NCBI GenBank assembly: GCA_041645025.1
Contig: JBAZQV010000018.1
Span: forward strand, 1-15,796
Direction: 5' to 3'
Source: GW2011-AR5 sp041645025
GTDB lineage: Archaea; Aenigmatarchaeota; Aenigmatarchaeia; GW2011-AR5
Length of the DNA: 15,796 nucleotides
Shown here: positions 1 to 4,798 of the stretch, piece after piece
Layout: every line of letters begins with the position of its first letter
Position numbering within the stretch: position 1 is the first letter of the stretch
Program-made: the position numbers and the translations under genes
The notes under the pieces: model-generated
Seen by the model: the letters and a program-made list of their open reading frames with translations, nothing else
Told to the model about the DNA's origin: nothing
Databases searched by the model: none

Positions 1-8
1 TCACTGCT

Positions 9-60
9 ACGCACGGAAAACAAAGTTTTCCGGCGCACCAAAAAGCTTTGCTTTTTGCGT
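9..60. repeat. Tandem short hairpins (type A then type B)
   Basis: Two perfect 7-bp hairpins lie side by side: GGAAAAC-AAA-GTTTTCC at 15-31 and AAAAAGC-TTT-GCTTTTT at 40-56. A weak outer pairing of ACGC (9-12) with GCGT (57-60) could close them into a three-way junction. A pair with the same order and near-identical form occurs at 1508-1558, so this looks like a dispersed genomic element rather than chance. The role is unknown; possibilities are RNA termination or processing, or a miniature repeat. No gene is visible in bases 1-187. Confidence 0.55.
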
Positions 61-66
61 GTATGC

Positions 67-102
67 AGAAGACATTATTTTGTACAAAAACTAATGTCTT
101 CT
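67..102. repeat. Long near-perfect inverted repeat
   Basis: AGAAGACATTA (67-77) and TAATGTCTTCT (92-102) are exact reverse complements. The interior TTTTGTACAAAA (78-89) is itself a palindrome, so with one extra base almost the whole 36-nt segment folds on itself. It lies upstream of the tRNA-Gly gene with no coding sequence around it. It could be a terminator of a gene to the left, a protein-binding palindrome, or a repeat element. Confidence 0.5.
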
Positions 103-151
103 ACTATAATTAACACATTTAATACTTTGTTTTCAATTCTATTAAGAGAAT

Positions 152-177
152 GAAAAAATAACGTTAGTTATTTTTTC
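152..177. repeat. 11-bp hairpin 10 bases before tRNA-Gly
   Basis: GAAAAAATAAC (152-162), loop GTTA, then GTTATTTTTTC (167-177) is a perfect 11-bp stem with a 4-base loop. It ends 10 bases before the first base of the tRNA. The right arm is a T-run, as in archaeal intrinsic termination, but its position also overlaps where the tRNA promoter and transcription start should be. It may be a regulatory palindrome or part of the tRNA 5' leader. Confidence 0.45.
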
Positions 178-225
178 TTTGAGAAACGCGATGGTAGTCT
201 AGTCTGGTAGGACACGACCTTGCCA

Positions 226-273
226 CAGCCCTTTTCCGCTTCGCGCAAAAGCGTTGACGGAAAAAATGCAACA
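226..273 (+). other. tRNA-Gly intron 1 (position 37/38)
   Basis: The 48-nt intron has a textbook bulge-helix-bulge. The exon stem is CGACC/GGTTG. The central 4-bp helix is TTGC (220-223) with GCAA (268-271). The 3-nt bulges are CAC (224-226) and CAA (272-274). Cutting after the second base of each bulge gives exon ends at 225 and 274. The intron body folds as TTTTCCG (232-238) with CGGAAAA (258-264). Confidence 0.85.
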
Positions 274-282
274 AGGTTGAGA

Positions 283-312
283 TTTGTCGTGTCAGTGCAC
301 GATATTCAACAA
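283..312 (+). other. tRNA-Gly intron 2 (variable loop)
   Basis: This 30-nt intron is inferred because 35 bases separate the anticodon stem from the T-stem where 5 are expected. A relaxed splice motif is visible: helix GTTGA (276-280) with TCAAC (306-310), bulges GAT (281-283) and AAA (311-313), and intron stem TCGTG (287-291) with CACGA (298-302). The exact cut could shift by a base. A variable-loop intron implies a broad-specificity archaeal splicing endonuclease. Confidence 0.7.
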
Positions 313-355
313 ACCCGGGTTCAAATCCCGGCCTTCGCATTTAACAGGGGAGATA

Positions 356-937
356 ATGGCTAAAGTAAAGATTCTTATTGAGGGTTACGCACGCAAAAGC
401 GGCAACTGCTACGAAGCTACTTGTAGCACTGTACTTATCGAAGATGCCGGAAAAAGGATAATTGTTGACCCTGGATGCAACGAAGCTTTGCTTTTGTCAG
501 CCCTAAAGAAAGAGGGTCTGTCACCAAATGACATAGATTTGGTATTTCTATCACACTATCACGTTGATCATATTCTTAATATAAGATTATTTCCAGGAAA
601 AGACGTCTTAGACGGAACCACAATCTACCGGGGAGACAAAGAATTCTTTTTTGAAGGAAAAATACCAGGAACCAATATTGAAGTTATTGAAACTCCCGGT
701 CATGCATACGAGCACGCAACACTCTTTGTTAAAACAGAAAAAGGGATTATAGCAATAGCAGAAGACTTGTGGTGGTGGGAAGACGGAAAGCAGAAAACCG
801 ACAAAAAAACATTACTGTCTTTAAAGGACCCTTTTGCAAAGGACAAAAAAGCCTTGTTAAAAAGCAGGAAATTGGTTTTGAAAAAGTCAGATTTTATTAT
901 TCCGGGCCATGGAAAAATGTTCAAGGTGGAAAAATAG
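356..937 (+). CDS. MBL-fold metallo-hydrolase
   Basis: This 193-residue protein belongs to the metallo-beta-lactamase superfamily. The zinc motif HxHxDH is seen at residues 67-72 (SHYHVDH). It is followed by a second His site in TPGH (His116), a conserved Asp (D137, in AEDLWW) and the terminal PGH motif (His185). The core beta-strands VLIED and IIVDPG precede the metal site. The length fits a stand-alone single-domain hydrolase; the substrate cannot be read from the sequence. I chose the ATG at 356 because GGGGAG lies 4 bases upstream and the protein then begins MAKVKILIEG. An in-frame extension back to 284 would run into the tRNA. It is probably cytoplasmic and may be co-transcribed with tRNA-Gly. 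Confidence 0.9.
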   Translation: MAKVKILIEGYARKSGNCYEATCSTVLIEDAGKRIIVDPGCNEALLLSALKKEGLSPNDIDLVFLSHYHVDHILNIRLFPGKDVLDGTTIYRGDKEFFFEGKIPGTNIEVIETPGHAYEHATLFVKTEKGIIAIAEDLWWWEDGKQKTDKKTLLSLKDPFAKDKKALLKSRKLVLKKSDFIIPGHGKMFKVEK

Positions 938-950
938 CTACCTTCGTATT

Positions 951-962
951 ATGCTAGAGCAT
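951..962. repeat. Small palindrome in intergenic gap
   Basis: ATGCT-AG-AGCAT is a 5-bp palindrome just after the MBL gene. Further GCAT-type repeats follow in 961-992. It may help terminate the upstream transcript or bind a regulator of the downstream gene. The evidence is weak. Confidence 0.25.
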
Positions 963-994
963 GCGATTTTGGTTGCAAGCATATCAGAGCATAT

Positions 995-1004
995 TATTTA
1001 AATC
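995..1004 (+). promoter_or_regulatory. TATA box for the 1031 gene
   Basis: TATTTAAATC lies about 30 bases before the ATG at 1031. This is a typical archaeal TATA position and predicts a transcript with a very short leader. Confidence 0.5.
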
Positions 1005-1030
1005 ACGGATACTAAGTAAAATTGGTAAAC

Positions 1031-1477
1031 ATGTTTTTTGCACGCAAGGATAATAACAGGAAAAGGACAGACCTCAGCGAAATTAAGGACATCATGACCA
1101 ATGAACAGATTGAAGAGCTGCCTGTTGAAGAGATGCCTGTGGAGCGTGAAACAGGCGCACCGCTTTTTGTAAAGGTTGACAAGTACAGGGATTTGATAAA
1201 GAGCATCCAGGAACTCAAGCTCTACGTGGCAAGCACAAAGCAGGTCTTTACAGTGCTGCACGAGACAGAAAGCCTTCGGGCAGACACGCTGAATATATTG
1301 CGCGCAATCCTCCAGCGCCTTGAGCGCGGCATAATCGAGATTGATACAGAACTGCTAAGGCCTTACGGCGCCGGCGAAGTAACTGAGAGTGCGGAAGTCA
1401 CGCACATAGAAACGTCCCTCACAGACCTTCAGAAGCAGCTTCTTGAGCTCAAGCGCGAGCTCCAGGAAATGAAGTAA
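1031..1477 (+). CDS. Small coiled-coil protein of unknown function
   Basis: This 148-residue soluble protein has a basic N-terminus (ARKDNNRKR) and an acidic linker rich in E and P at about residues 25-40. It then has two long helical stretches: about 47-108, with regular leucines, and 128-148, ending LELKRELQEMK. The pattern predicts a coiled coil or helical bundle. There is no signal peptide, membrane helix or catalytic motif, and I do not recognise the family. The ATG at 1031 is preferred over the in-frame TTG at 1022 because it lies at the right distance from the TATA box. Its GC-richer codon choice (GCGC, CTC, AAG) differs from the AT-rich MBL gene before it. Its partner and role are unknown. 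Confidence 0.75.
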   Translation: MFFARKDNNRKRTDLSEIKDIMTNEQIEELPVEEMPVERETGAPLFVKVDKYRDLIKSIQELKLYVASTKQVFTVLHETESLRADTLNILRAILQRLERGIIEIDTELLRPYGAGEVTESAEVTHIETSLTDLQKQLLELKRELQEMK

Positions 1478-1507
1478 GCCTTTTTCTTTAAGAAATACCA
1501 TTGGGAG

Positions 1508-1558
1508 AACTTGAGGAAAGCAAAGCTTTCCTAAGTTGCCAAAAGACTTCGTCTTTTG
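1508..1558. repeat. Tandem short hairpins, second copy
   Basis: GGAAAGC-AAA-GCTTTCC at 1515-1531 is extended by flanking AACTT/AAGTT to about 12 bp. It is followed by CAAAAGAC-TTC-GTCTTTTG at 1540-1558. Order, loop sequences and spacing mirror the pair at 15-56, while the stems differ by compensated base changes. It sits between the coiled-coil gene and the 3' end of vapC, so it could act as a bidirectional terminator. Confidence 0.55.
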
Positions 1559-1640
1559 AGCAAAGAAAAATATTATAAAAATAGTTTTCACTGGTTTTGT
1601 AAAAATATCAATAGAGAAGTTTGAATAACATATGTTTCGT

Positions 1641-1689
1641 TCAAAGTCCTTATTGTGAACTTTGACAAATTATGGGTTAATCAAAGTTC
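1641..1689. terminator. Competing hairpins at the 3' end of vapC
   Basis: The motif TCAAAGT occurs at 1641-1647 and 1681-1687, and its complement ACTTTGA at 1659-1665. The middle copy can pair with either side; the right-hand pairing extends to 9 bp (GAACTTTGA 1657-1665 with TCAAAGTTC 1681-1689). The right arm abuts the vapC stop codon. A terminator or mRNA-stability element for the leftward vapBC transcript is the simplest reading. Confidence 0.4.
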
Positions 1690-2082
1690 TCAATATTTTA
1701 TTAAATTCAGGCCGGAAATCTTTGCGTAGTGCTGATCCCTTGTAATTAATTTTTCTCCATTAGATTTTGCTATTCCTGCTATCATAATATCCTCGGCATC
1801 TATAATTTGCCCTTTCTTTATAAGATCAGCTTCTATTTCCCCCGCTTCTTTCGCTGCCTTTTCGTCTAAATGAAATATTGTAAAAGATGAAAGTAGCTCA
1901 CTTATTTTTATTTTTTCGCTAGCAGATTTATTGCTAAGAATAGCACCTGTCCATAATTCCATAACAGAAGGCGCGGCAACTGCAAGTATGTCTTCTGTTT
2001 TATCCAGGTCATCCTTAAGGTGCTTTATATTTTCGTCGCCTCGCAGCAAGTCAATCAGAAAAGTAGTTTCTAGGCAAGCCAT
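1690..2082 (-). CDS. vapC: VapC-type PIN-domain ribonuclease toxin
   Basis: This 130-residue PIN-domain protein is the expected size of VapC, a Mg-dependent endoribonuclease that cleaves tRNA or rRNA when freed from VapB. The acidic site can be traced. E5 (LETTFLIDLLRG) stands where most VapCs have Asp, followed by D11, E42 in the MELW helix, D95/D98 in IIDAEDIMIA, and D116 in ITRDQHY. The Asp-to-Glu change at the first position is conservative and I believe it occurs in archaeal VapCs, so activity is likely kept. The start codon shares one base with the vapB stop codon, which indicates translational coupling and a correct start. The toxin is encoded downstream of its antitoxin. Confidence 0.93.
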   Translation of the reverse strand: MACLETTFLIDLLRGDENIKHLKDDLDKTEDILAVAAPSVMELWTGAILSNKSASEKIKISELLSSFTIFHLDEKAAKEAGEIEADLIKKGQIIDAEDIMIAGIAKSNGEKLITRDQHYAKISGLNLIKY

Positions 2083-2327
2083 TATTTCATCTCCTTGACA
2101 AGACGCTCCAGGCGTTTCTTGTGACTCTCTCTGTGAAGTTTCCTTATTTCTTTCACACTTTTTTCCAGCTTGTCAGCGCTTTCCTTGCTTAGAGCACCGT
2201 AGAAGTGACTCAGCGGTTTGCGTTTGGCTACTCTTAGAATAGTGTCGCTAAAACTTTCATTCGGACCTTTCATATACTTCAGGGCTTCGTATGCGTCATT
2301 CGTGACGGTTATTGTTTTTGTTGTCAT
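2082..2327 (-). CDS. vapB: VapB antitoxin, DUF217 (VAPB_antitox) family
   Basis: This 81-residue antitoxin fits the archaeal DUF217/VAPB_antitox family. An N-terminal DNA-binding part (TKTITVTNDAYEALKYMKG, then SFSDTILRVAKR) is followed by a charged helical tail (about residues 45-81) that should wrap the VapC active site. It neutralises VapC and normally represses its own promoter. The ATG at 2327 is almost at the predicted transcription start, as the TATA-like TTTAAATAAATAAA (minus strand) lies about 20-30 bases upstream, so the message is probably leaderless. The operator-like repeats at 2331-2372 overlap that promoter. It overlaps vapC by one base. Confidence 0.93.
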   Translation of the reverse strand: MTTKTITVTNDAYEALKYMKGPNESFSDTILRVAKRKPLSHFYGALSKESADKLEKSVKEIRKLHRESHKKRLERLVKEMK

Positions 2328-2330
2328 ACT

Positions 2331-2372
2331 ATGTTTATCTATGTTTATTTATTTAAACATTTGTATGTTTAC
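2331..2372. promoter_or_regulatory. Iterated vapBC operator
   Basis: ATGTTTAT occurs at 2331 and 2341, its inverted form TTAAACAT at 2353-2360, and ATGTTTAC at 2365. The sites are 10-12 bases apart, about one helical turn, and cover the vapB promoter. This is how a self-repressing VapBC complex would bind. The last site is only about ten bases from the tRNA-Leu TATA box on the other strand. Confidence 0.55.
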
Positions 2373-2382
2373 ACATATAGAC

Positions 2383-2390
2383 TATATAAA
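2383..2390 (+). promoter_or_regulatory. TATA box of tRNA-Leu
   Basis: TATATAAA lies about 28 bases before the first base of the tRNA (2415), the usual archaeal spacing. Confidence 0.6.
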
Positions 2391-2436
2391 TCAAAGGCGC
2401 AAAATAAAGATAATGCGAGGGTAGCCAAGTCTGGTC

Positions 2437-2489
2437 AGCCCTTTTCAAAAAAGCGCTGGCGTAAAACCAGCACAGAAAGGGTTCCAGAA
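2437..2489 (+). other. tRNA-Leu intron 1 (D-loop)
   Basis: This 53-nt intron has a central splice helix of CTGG (2431-2434) with CCAG (2484-2487) and 3-nt bulges TCA (2435-2437) and AAA (2488-2490). The intron stem is CCCTTT (2439-2444) with AAAGGG (2476-2481), topped by GCTGG/CCAGC. Cutting after the second bulge base restores GGTCAAAGGC, the normal Leu D-loop. Confidence 0.82.
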
Positions 2490-2500
2490 AAAGGCGCAAG

Positions 2501-2590
2501 GACATCTAACCATTGAGTTAAGATAAACTCTGAAAGAAATGAAGTTTCTTGATTAAACTTCTTTTCCAAAGAAGTTTAGATGATTGCGAT
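2501..2590 (+). other. tRNA-Leu intron 2 (anticodon stem 30/31)
   Basis: This 90-nt intron has central helix CGCA (2495-2498) with TGCG (2585-2588) and bulges AGG (2499-2501) and ATA (2589-2591). The intron stem is ACATCTAA (2502-2509) with TTTAGATG...T (2575-2584, one bulged A). Inside is a perfect 11-bp hairpin TAAACTTCTTT-TCC-AAAGAAGTTTA (about 2554-2578), competing with the outer stem, and a smaller AAGAAA/TTTCTT hairpin. Confidence 0.8.
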
Positions 2591-2646
2591 ACTCAAGATC
2601 TTGTCGGTTAGTCCGTTCGGCGGTTCGAATCCGCCCCCTCGCATTT

Positions 2647-2689
2647 AAGAAATGTAACATATTTCTTTGACCGCAAGCCACTTTCTTTT
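2647..2689 (+). terminator. Hairpin and T-rich tract after tRNA-Leu
   Basis: AAGAAATGT (2647-2655) pairs with ATATTTCTT (2659-2667) over a 3-base loop, with one G-T pair. The T-rich stretch CTTTCTTTTT follows at about 2681-2690. Its position right behind the tRNA fits transcription termination or 3' trailer processing. Confidence 0.4.
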
Positions 2690-2712
2690 TAAAAAAGGGA
2701 CTTATAGCAACC

Positions 2713-2721
2713 TTTTTAAAT
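2713..2721 (+). promoter_or_regulatory. TATA box for the 2773 surface-protein gene
   Basis: TTTTTAAAT lies about 55 bases before the ATG, leaving a leader of about 30 bases that contains the AGAGGT ribosome site. The surroundings (AACCTTT..AAAT..CTTT.CTA, then TAGTAA) resemble the promoter at 5764. Confidence 0.45.
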
Positions 2722-2772
2722 CTTTCTATCATATTTACTAGAAGGTAGTAACATTACAGAGGTAATTGAAAA

Positions 2773-3855
2773 ATGGCAGACGAATTTGTATATTTCCTGG
2801 TAGCAGGACTGGTTATAATAGCAATACTTATGACTGTATTTGGCTTCGGCACCGGTTTTGGCACCACAGGTTACTCTACGGGAATGTCTTTTGGTGGCTT
2901 TACAAGTCCAATGTTTGTTGGTACAGCAAACTTCGAAGATGTTGAGACTCTGTATGCAAGTTTTGATGCAAACAATTTCCTTGAAACCGGCGTATACAAT
3001 CTTGGTGCCCGTAAAACAACTAGTGGTCTCATGTTTGGTGTTACATCCATAAAGGCCGACGTTGGCAAATCCCAGTTGATTTATGTTAGTTTTGACGTTA
3101 CAAACACAAACGGTTATGGGCCACTGATAATAAGGGTTGACGGAAAAGTTGCTGTTAATACGCCTATGAATGTTGGCAACTACGAATTCTCTGTAGGATC
3201 AGGCGAACATGTAGAGATAGAGGCTGGTAATTCTGAATGGAGAATATGGGCGCCAACGATCTACGAGCTCGGGGATATTAAAATAACAGCAAATAATTAC
3301 CCACGTGATATTAGCACCTTTACCTTCAAGTTAAAGGATTCGCAGAAAGTTACAGGAGCTCGCATAGATTTCAGCCTCAATGAGAACGCAGGCTCACTTC
3401 TCCTAAGGCTAAACGGTAACACTGTTTATAATGGCGCCGTGAATAGCAGACAGTCCATATACCTTGACGGCTCCCATTTCAGTGACACAAACATGATGAT
3501 ATTTGATGCGCTTGAGGATTCAAAATTCTCTGGTCGCGCCACAATAGCTCTTACAAGAATGACACGCGCAGAGAAAGATCTGGTGGTTGATATCAACCTT
3601 ACCCAGACAGAATATAACAAGATAACAGACGCCCACATAATGTTTGACGTCGTTGACATATTCAGCCCAGGCGGTTATTCTGTCAGGATAACCAACAACA
3701 ACGTTGAGTTGCTTAACGAATATGTGAAGCTTGAGCTTGGCTTTTTCCAGCTTGACGTAGAAAAGAACGGCCTGCGCCCTGGCCTCAATGTCCTTACAGT
3801 AAAGCCATTGGACGGCGCTGCCTTCAACATCCAGAACTTCGCTGCCAGATTGTAA
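2773..3855 (+). CDS. Membrane-anchored beta-repeat surface protein
   Basis: This 360-residue protein has one N-terminal membrane helix (about residues 4-25, FVYFLVAGLVIIAILMTVFG) after an acidic MADE. A Gly/Thr/Ser-rich spacer follows, then an almost purely beta-strand body with no cysteine. Three consecutive modules of about 85-95 residues can be lined up on the pattern (I/H)xFD/S....G.L.(I/L)R(V/L/I).(G/N)..V.N: near 105-150 (SFDVTNTNGYGPLIIRVDGK), 200-245 (DFSLNENAGSLLLRLNGN) and 290-335 (FDVVDIFSPGGYSVRITNN). This suggests tandem jelly-roll or Ig-like domains outside the cell, as in adhesins or S-layer-associated proteins. The family is not recognised. AGAGGT lies 9 bases before the ATG. 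The small gene at 3895 follows 39 bases later. Confidence 0.82.
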   Translation: MADEFVYFLVAGLVIIAILMTVFGFGTGFGTTGYSTGMSFGGFTSPMFVGTANFEDVETLYASFDANNFLETGVYNLGARKTTSGLMFGVTSIKADVGKSQLIYVSFDVTNTNGYGPLIIRVDGKVAVNTPMNVGNYEFSVGSGEHVEIEAGNSEWRIWAPTIYELGDIKITANNYPRDISTFTFKLKDSQKVTGARIDFSLNENAGSLLLRLNGNTVYNGAVNSRQSIYLDGSHFSDTNMMIFDALEDSKFSGRATIALTRMTRAEKDLVVDINLTQTEYNKITDAHIMFDVVDIFSPGGYSVRITNNNVELLNEYVKLELGFFQLDVEKNGLRPGLNVLTVKPLDGAAFNIQNFAARL

Positions 3856-3894
3856 AACACTTTTTGTCCAATGCAATAATGGAGTTGAAAACAT

Positions 3895-4173
3895 ATGGTA
3901 TGGTATTTGCCTACAACATGGTTTGAGGATTTGAATGGCGCTGAAAGGCTTGCGCCATACTGGTTTAGAACAGAAAGAACTGATTTTAATCTCCACAAAA
4001 AATATTTGTTTACCGTTAGCTGCACGGTGAGAAACAGAGATGGTACAAAAACCCGGGAAACAGCCTCCTGTTATAATCCCGCTGATTATGTGTATGACCC
4101 AAACCGCAAGCAACACACGGATTTGATAAATGATCTGCGGAATAAGATAAGGGAAAAACAAGCAGTGAACTAG
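3895..4173 (+). CDS. Small hypothetical protein
   Basis: This 92-residue soluble protein is rich in aromatic residues at the N-terminus (MVWYLPTTWF, PYWF). A strand-like middle with two cysteines follows (VSCTVRNRDG, ETASCYNP), then a charged helical end (LINDLRNKIREK). There is no membrane segment, signal peptide or known motif. It follows the surface-protein gene on the same strand with a 39-base gap, so an operon is likely, and a GGAG lies about 10 bases before the ATG. The two Cys could form a disulfide or half of a metal site. No function can be assigned. Confidence 0.65.
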   Translation: MVWYLPTTWFEDLNGAERLAPYWFRTERTDFNLHKKYLFTVSCTVRNRDGTKTRETASCYNPADYVYDPNRKQHTDLINDLRNKIREKQAVN

Positions 4174-4188
4174 GTTTTAACATTTTTG

Positions 4189-4332
4189 GTGTAATATCAG
4201 AATTCGGATACCTATAACAATTTATAGTTAACTAAGTAATCTGGATATTACCTTGGTTAACTATATGTGACCAACTTAGATAATATGTTGAACATTAAGT
4301 TGGTCAGCTATAAGCTATTGAGAAATAATAGC
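4189..4332 (+). promoter_or_regulatory. Hairpin array upstream of hicBA
   Basis: Four inverted repeats crowd this 173-base gap. A: GGTGTAATATCAG (4188-4200) can pair with CTGGATATTACC (4241-4252). B: TATAGTTAACTAAGTAAT (4223-4240) pairs with 4247-4265 around CTGGAT with one mismatch and one bulge. C: GACCAACTTA (4269-4278) pairs perfectly with 4296-4305, with ATGTT-G-AACAT inside. D: GCTATT (4314-4319) pairs with AATAGC (4327-4332). A and B share 4247-4251, so they exclude each other. Operator palindromes for HicB or an RNA switch are both possible. A TATA-like CTATAAGC lies near 4308-4315. Confidence 0.6.
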
Positions 4333-4346
4333 AATAGGTGTTTTAT

Positions 4347-4580
4347 ATGAAGAAAGAAAAGATAAGCGGTCTTACAGCTGTTTACAGGAAGGTAAAAGAA
4401 GGGTATATAGCTTACGTAGAGGAAATACCCGGCGTTAATACACAGGGCGTGGACCTAAAAGAGACTAAAGAAAACTTGCTCGACGCGCTGAGACTGATTC
4501 TTGAAGTAAATCGTGAAATGGCAGAAAAAGAGCTTACTGGCGATGATGTATTAAAGGAAAAAATATCAATAGATCTTTGA
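4347..4580 (+). CDS. hicB: HicB-family antitoxin
   Basis: This 77-residue protein has the partial RNase-H-like fold typical of HicB. An N-terminal strand pair (LTAVYRKVKEGYIAYVEEIPGVNTQG) is followed by the conserved VDLKETKENLLDALRLIL helix. HicB binds HicA and blocks its RNase site, and often represses the operon. There is no clear added helix-turn-helix or RHH domain in the short tail, so DNA binding may rest on the complex or be absent. The ATG at 4347 is preferred over the in-frame GTG at 4338 because GGTG at 4337-4340 is a well-placed ribosome site 6 bases upstream. The stop overlaps the hicA start (TGATG). Confidence 0.92.
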   Translation: MKKEKISGLTAVYRKVKEGYIAYVEEIPGVNTQGVDLKETKENLLDALRLILEVNREMAEKELTGDDVLKEKISIDL

Positions 4581-4768
4581 TGAAAAGAAGAAAACTTTTA
4601 GATCATCTAATTTCTAATGGTTGTGTATTGTTGAGAGAAGGCTCGAGGCATACGATTTTCTATAACCCGGTTACAAAAAGAACATCTTCTGTCCCGCGCC
4701 ACGCAGAGATTAATGATTTTCTTGTTAAGAAAATATGCAAAGACGTGGGAATTAGTGAGATGGGCTAG
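4580..4768 (+). CDS. hicA: HicA-family mRNA interferase toxin
   Basis: This 62-residue protein is the expected size of HicA, a small dsRBD-like ribonuclease that cuts mRNA. It shows the family pattern: KLLDHLISNGCVLLREGSRHTIF with catalytic His24, then the NPVTKRTSSVPRH strand pair and the PRHAEINDFLVKKICKDVG helix. The ATG at 4580 overlaps the hicB stop by one base, which fixes the start and indicates coupled translation. The antitoxin-first order is one of two known hic arrangements. The gene converges with the PIN toxin gene at 4799 after 30 bases. Confidence 0.93.
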   Translation: MKRRKLLDHLISNGCVLLREGSRHTIFYNPVTKRTSSVPRHAEINDFLVKKICKDVGISEMG

Positions 4769-4798
4769 ATAGAAATAATATGCCAGAAAGATCTGTAA

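Larger units (their letters stand above)
188..339 (+). tRNA. tRNA-Gly(GCC) with two introns
   Basis: Exons are 188-225, 274-282 and 313-339, giving a 74-nt mature tRNA. The acceptor GCGATGG pairs with CCTTCGC except for one U-U mismatch at 5:68. The D-arm is GTCT/GGAC and the anticodon stem is CGACC/GGTTG. The loop reads TTGCCAA with anticodon GCC at 222-224. The T-arm CCGGG-TTCAAAT-CCCGG is at 315-331, and A73 is encoded at 339. CCA is not encoded. The first intron sits at the canonical 37/38 site and the second in the variable loop (46/47). The MBL-fold gene starts 17 bases downstream and may share its transcript. Confidence 0.9.
2415..2643 (+). tRNA. tRNA-Leu(CAA) with two non-canonical introns
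   Basis: Exons are 2415-2436, 2490-2500 and 2591-2643, giving an 86-nt class II tRNA. The acceptor GCGAGGG/CCCTCGC is perfect. The D-arm is GCC/GGC with GG at 18-19. The anticodon stem is CAAG+A/TCTTG and the loop CTCAAGA has anticodon CAA at 2594-2596. The long variable arm is CGG-TTAGT-CCG (2605-2615), and the T-arm is GGCGG-TTCGAAT-CCGCC. The discriminator A is at 2643. CCA is not encoded. Introns lie in the D-loop (20a/20b) and inside the anticodon stem (30/31). Neither position is the canonical 37/38. Confidence 0.92.

Noticed and set aside
211..293. GACACGAC/GTCGTGTC as the real anticodon stem of tRNA-Gly
   Set aside because: The D-stem already uses GGAC, the loop size would be wrong, and the CGACC/GGTTG stem with a canonical bulge-helix-bulge gives a normal 74-nt tRNA.
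284..355. N-terminal extension of the MBL gene reaching back into the tRNA
   Set aside because: The extra 24 codons lie over intron 2 and the T-arm of tRNA-Gly, and a good ribosome site precedes the ATG at 356.
3520..4161. Long antisense open frame across the surface-protein and small-protein genes
   Set aside because: The composition is implausible and it spans two well-supported sense genes.
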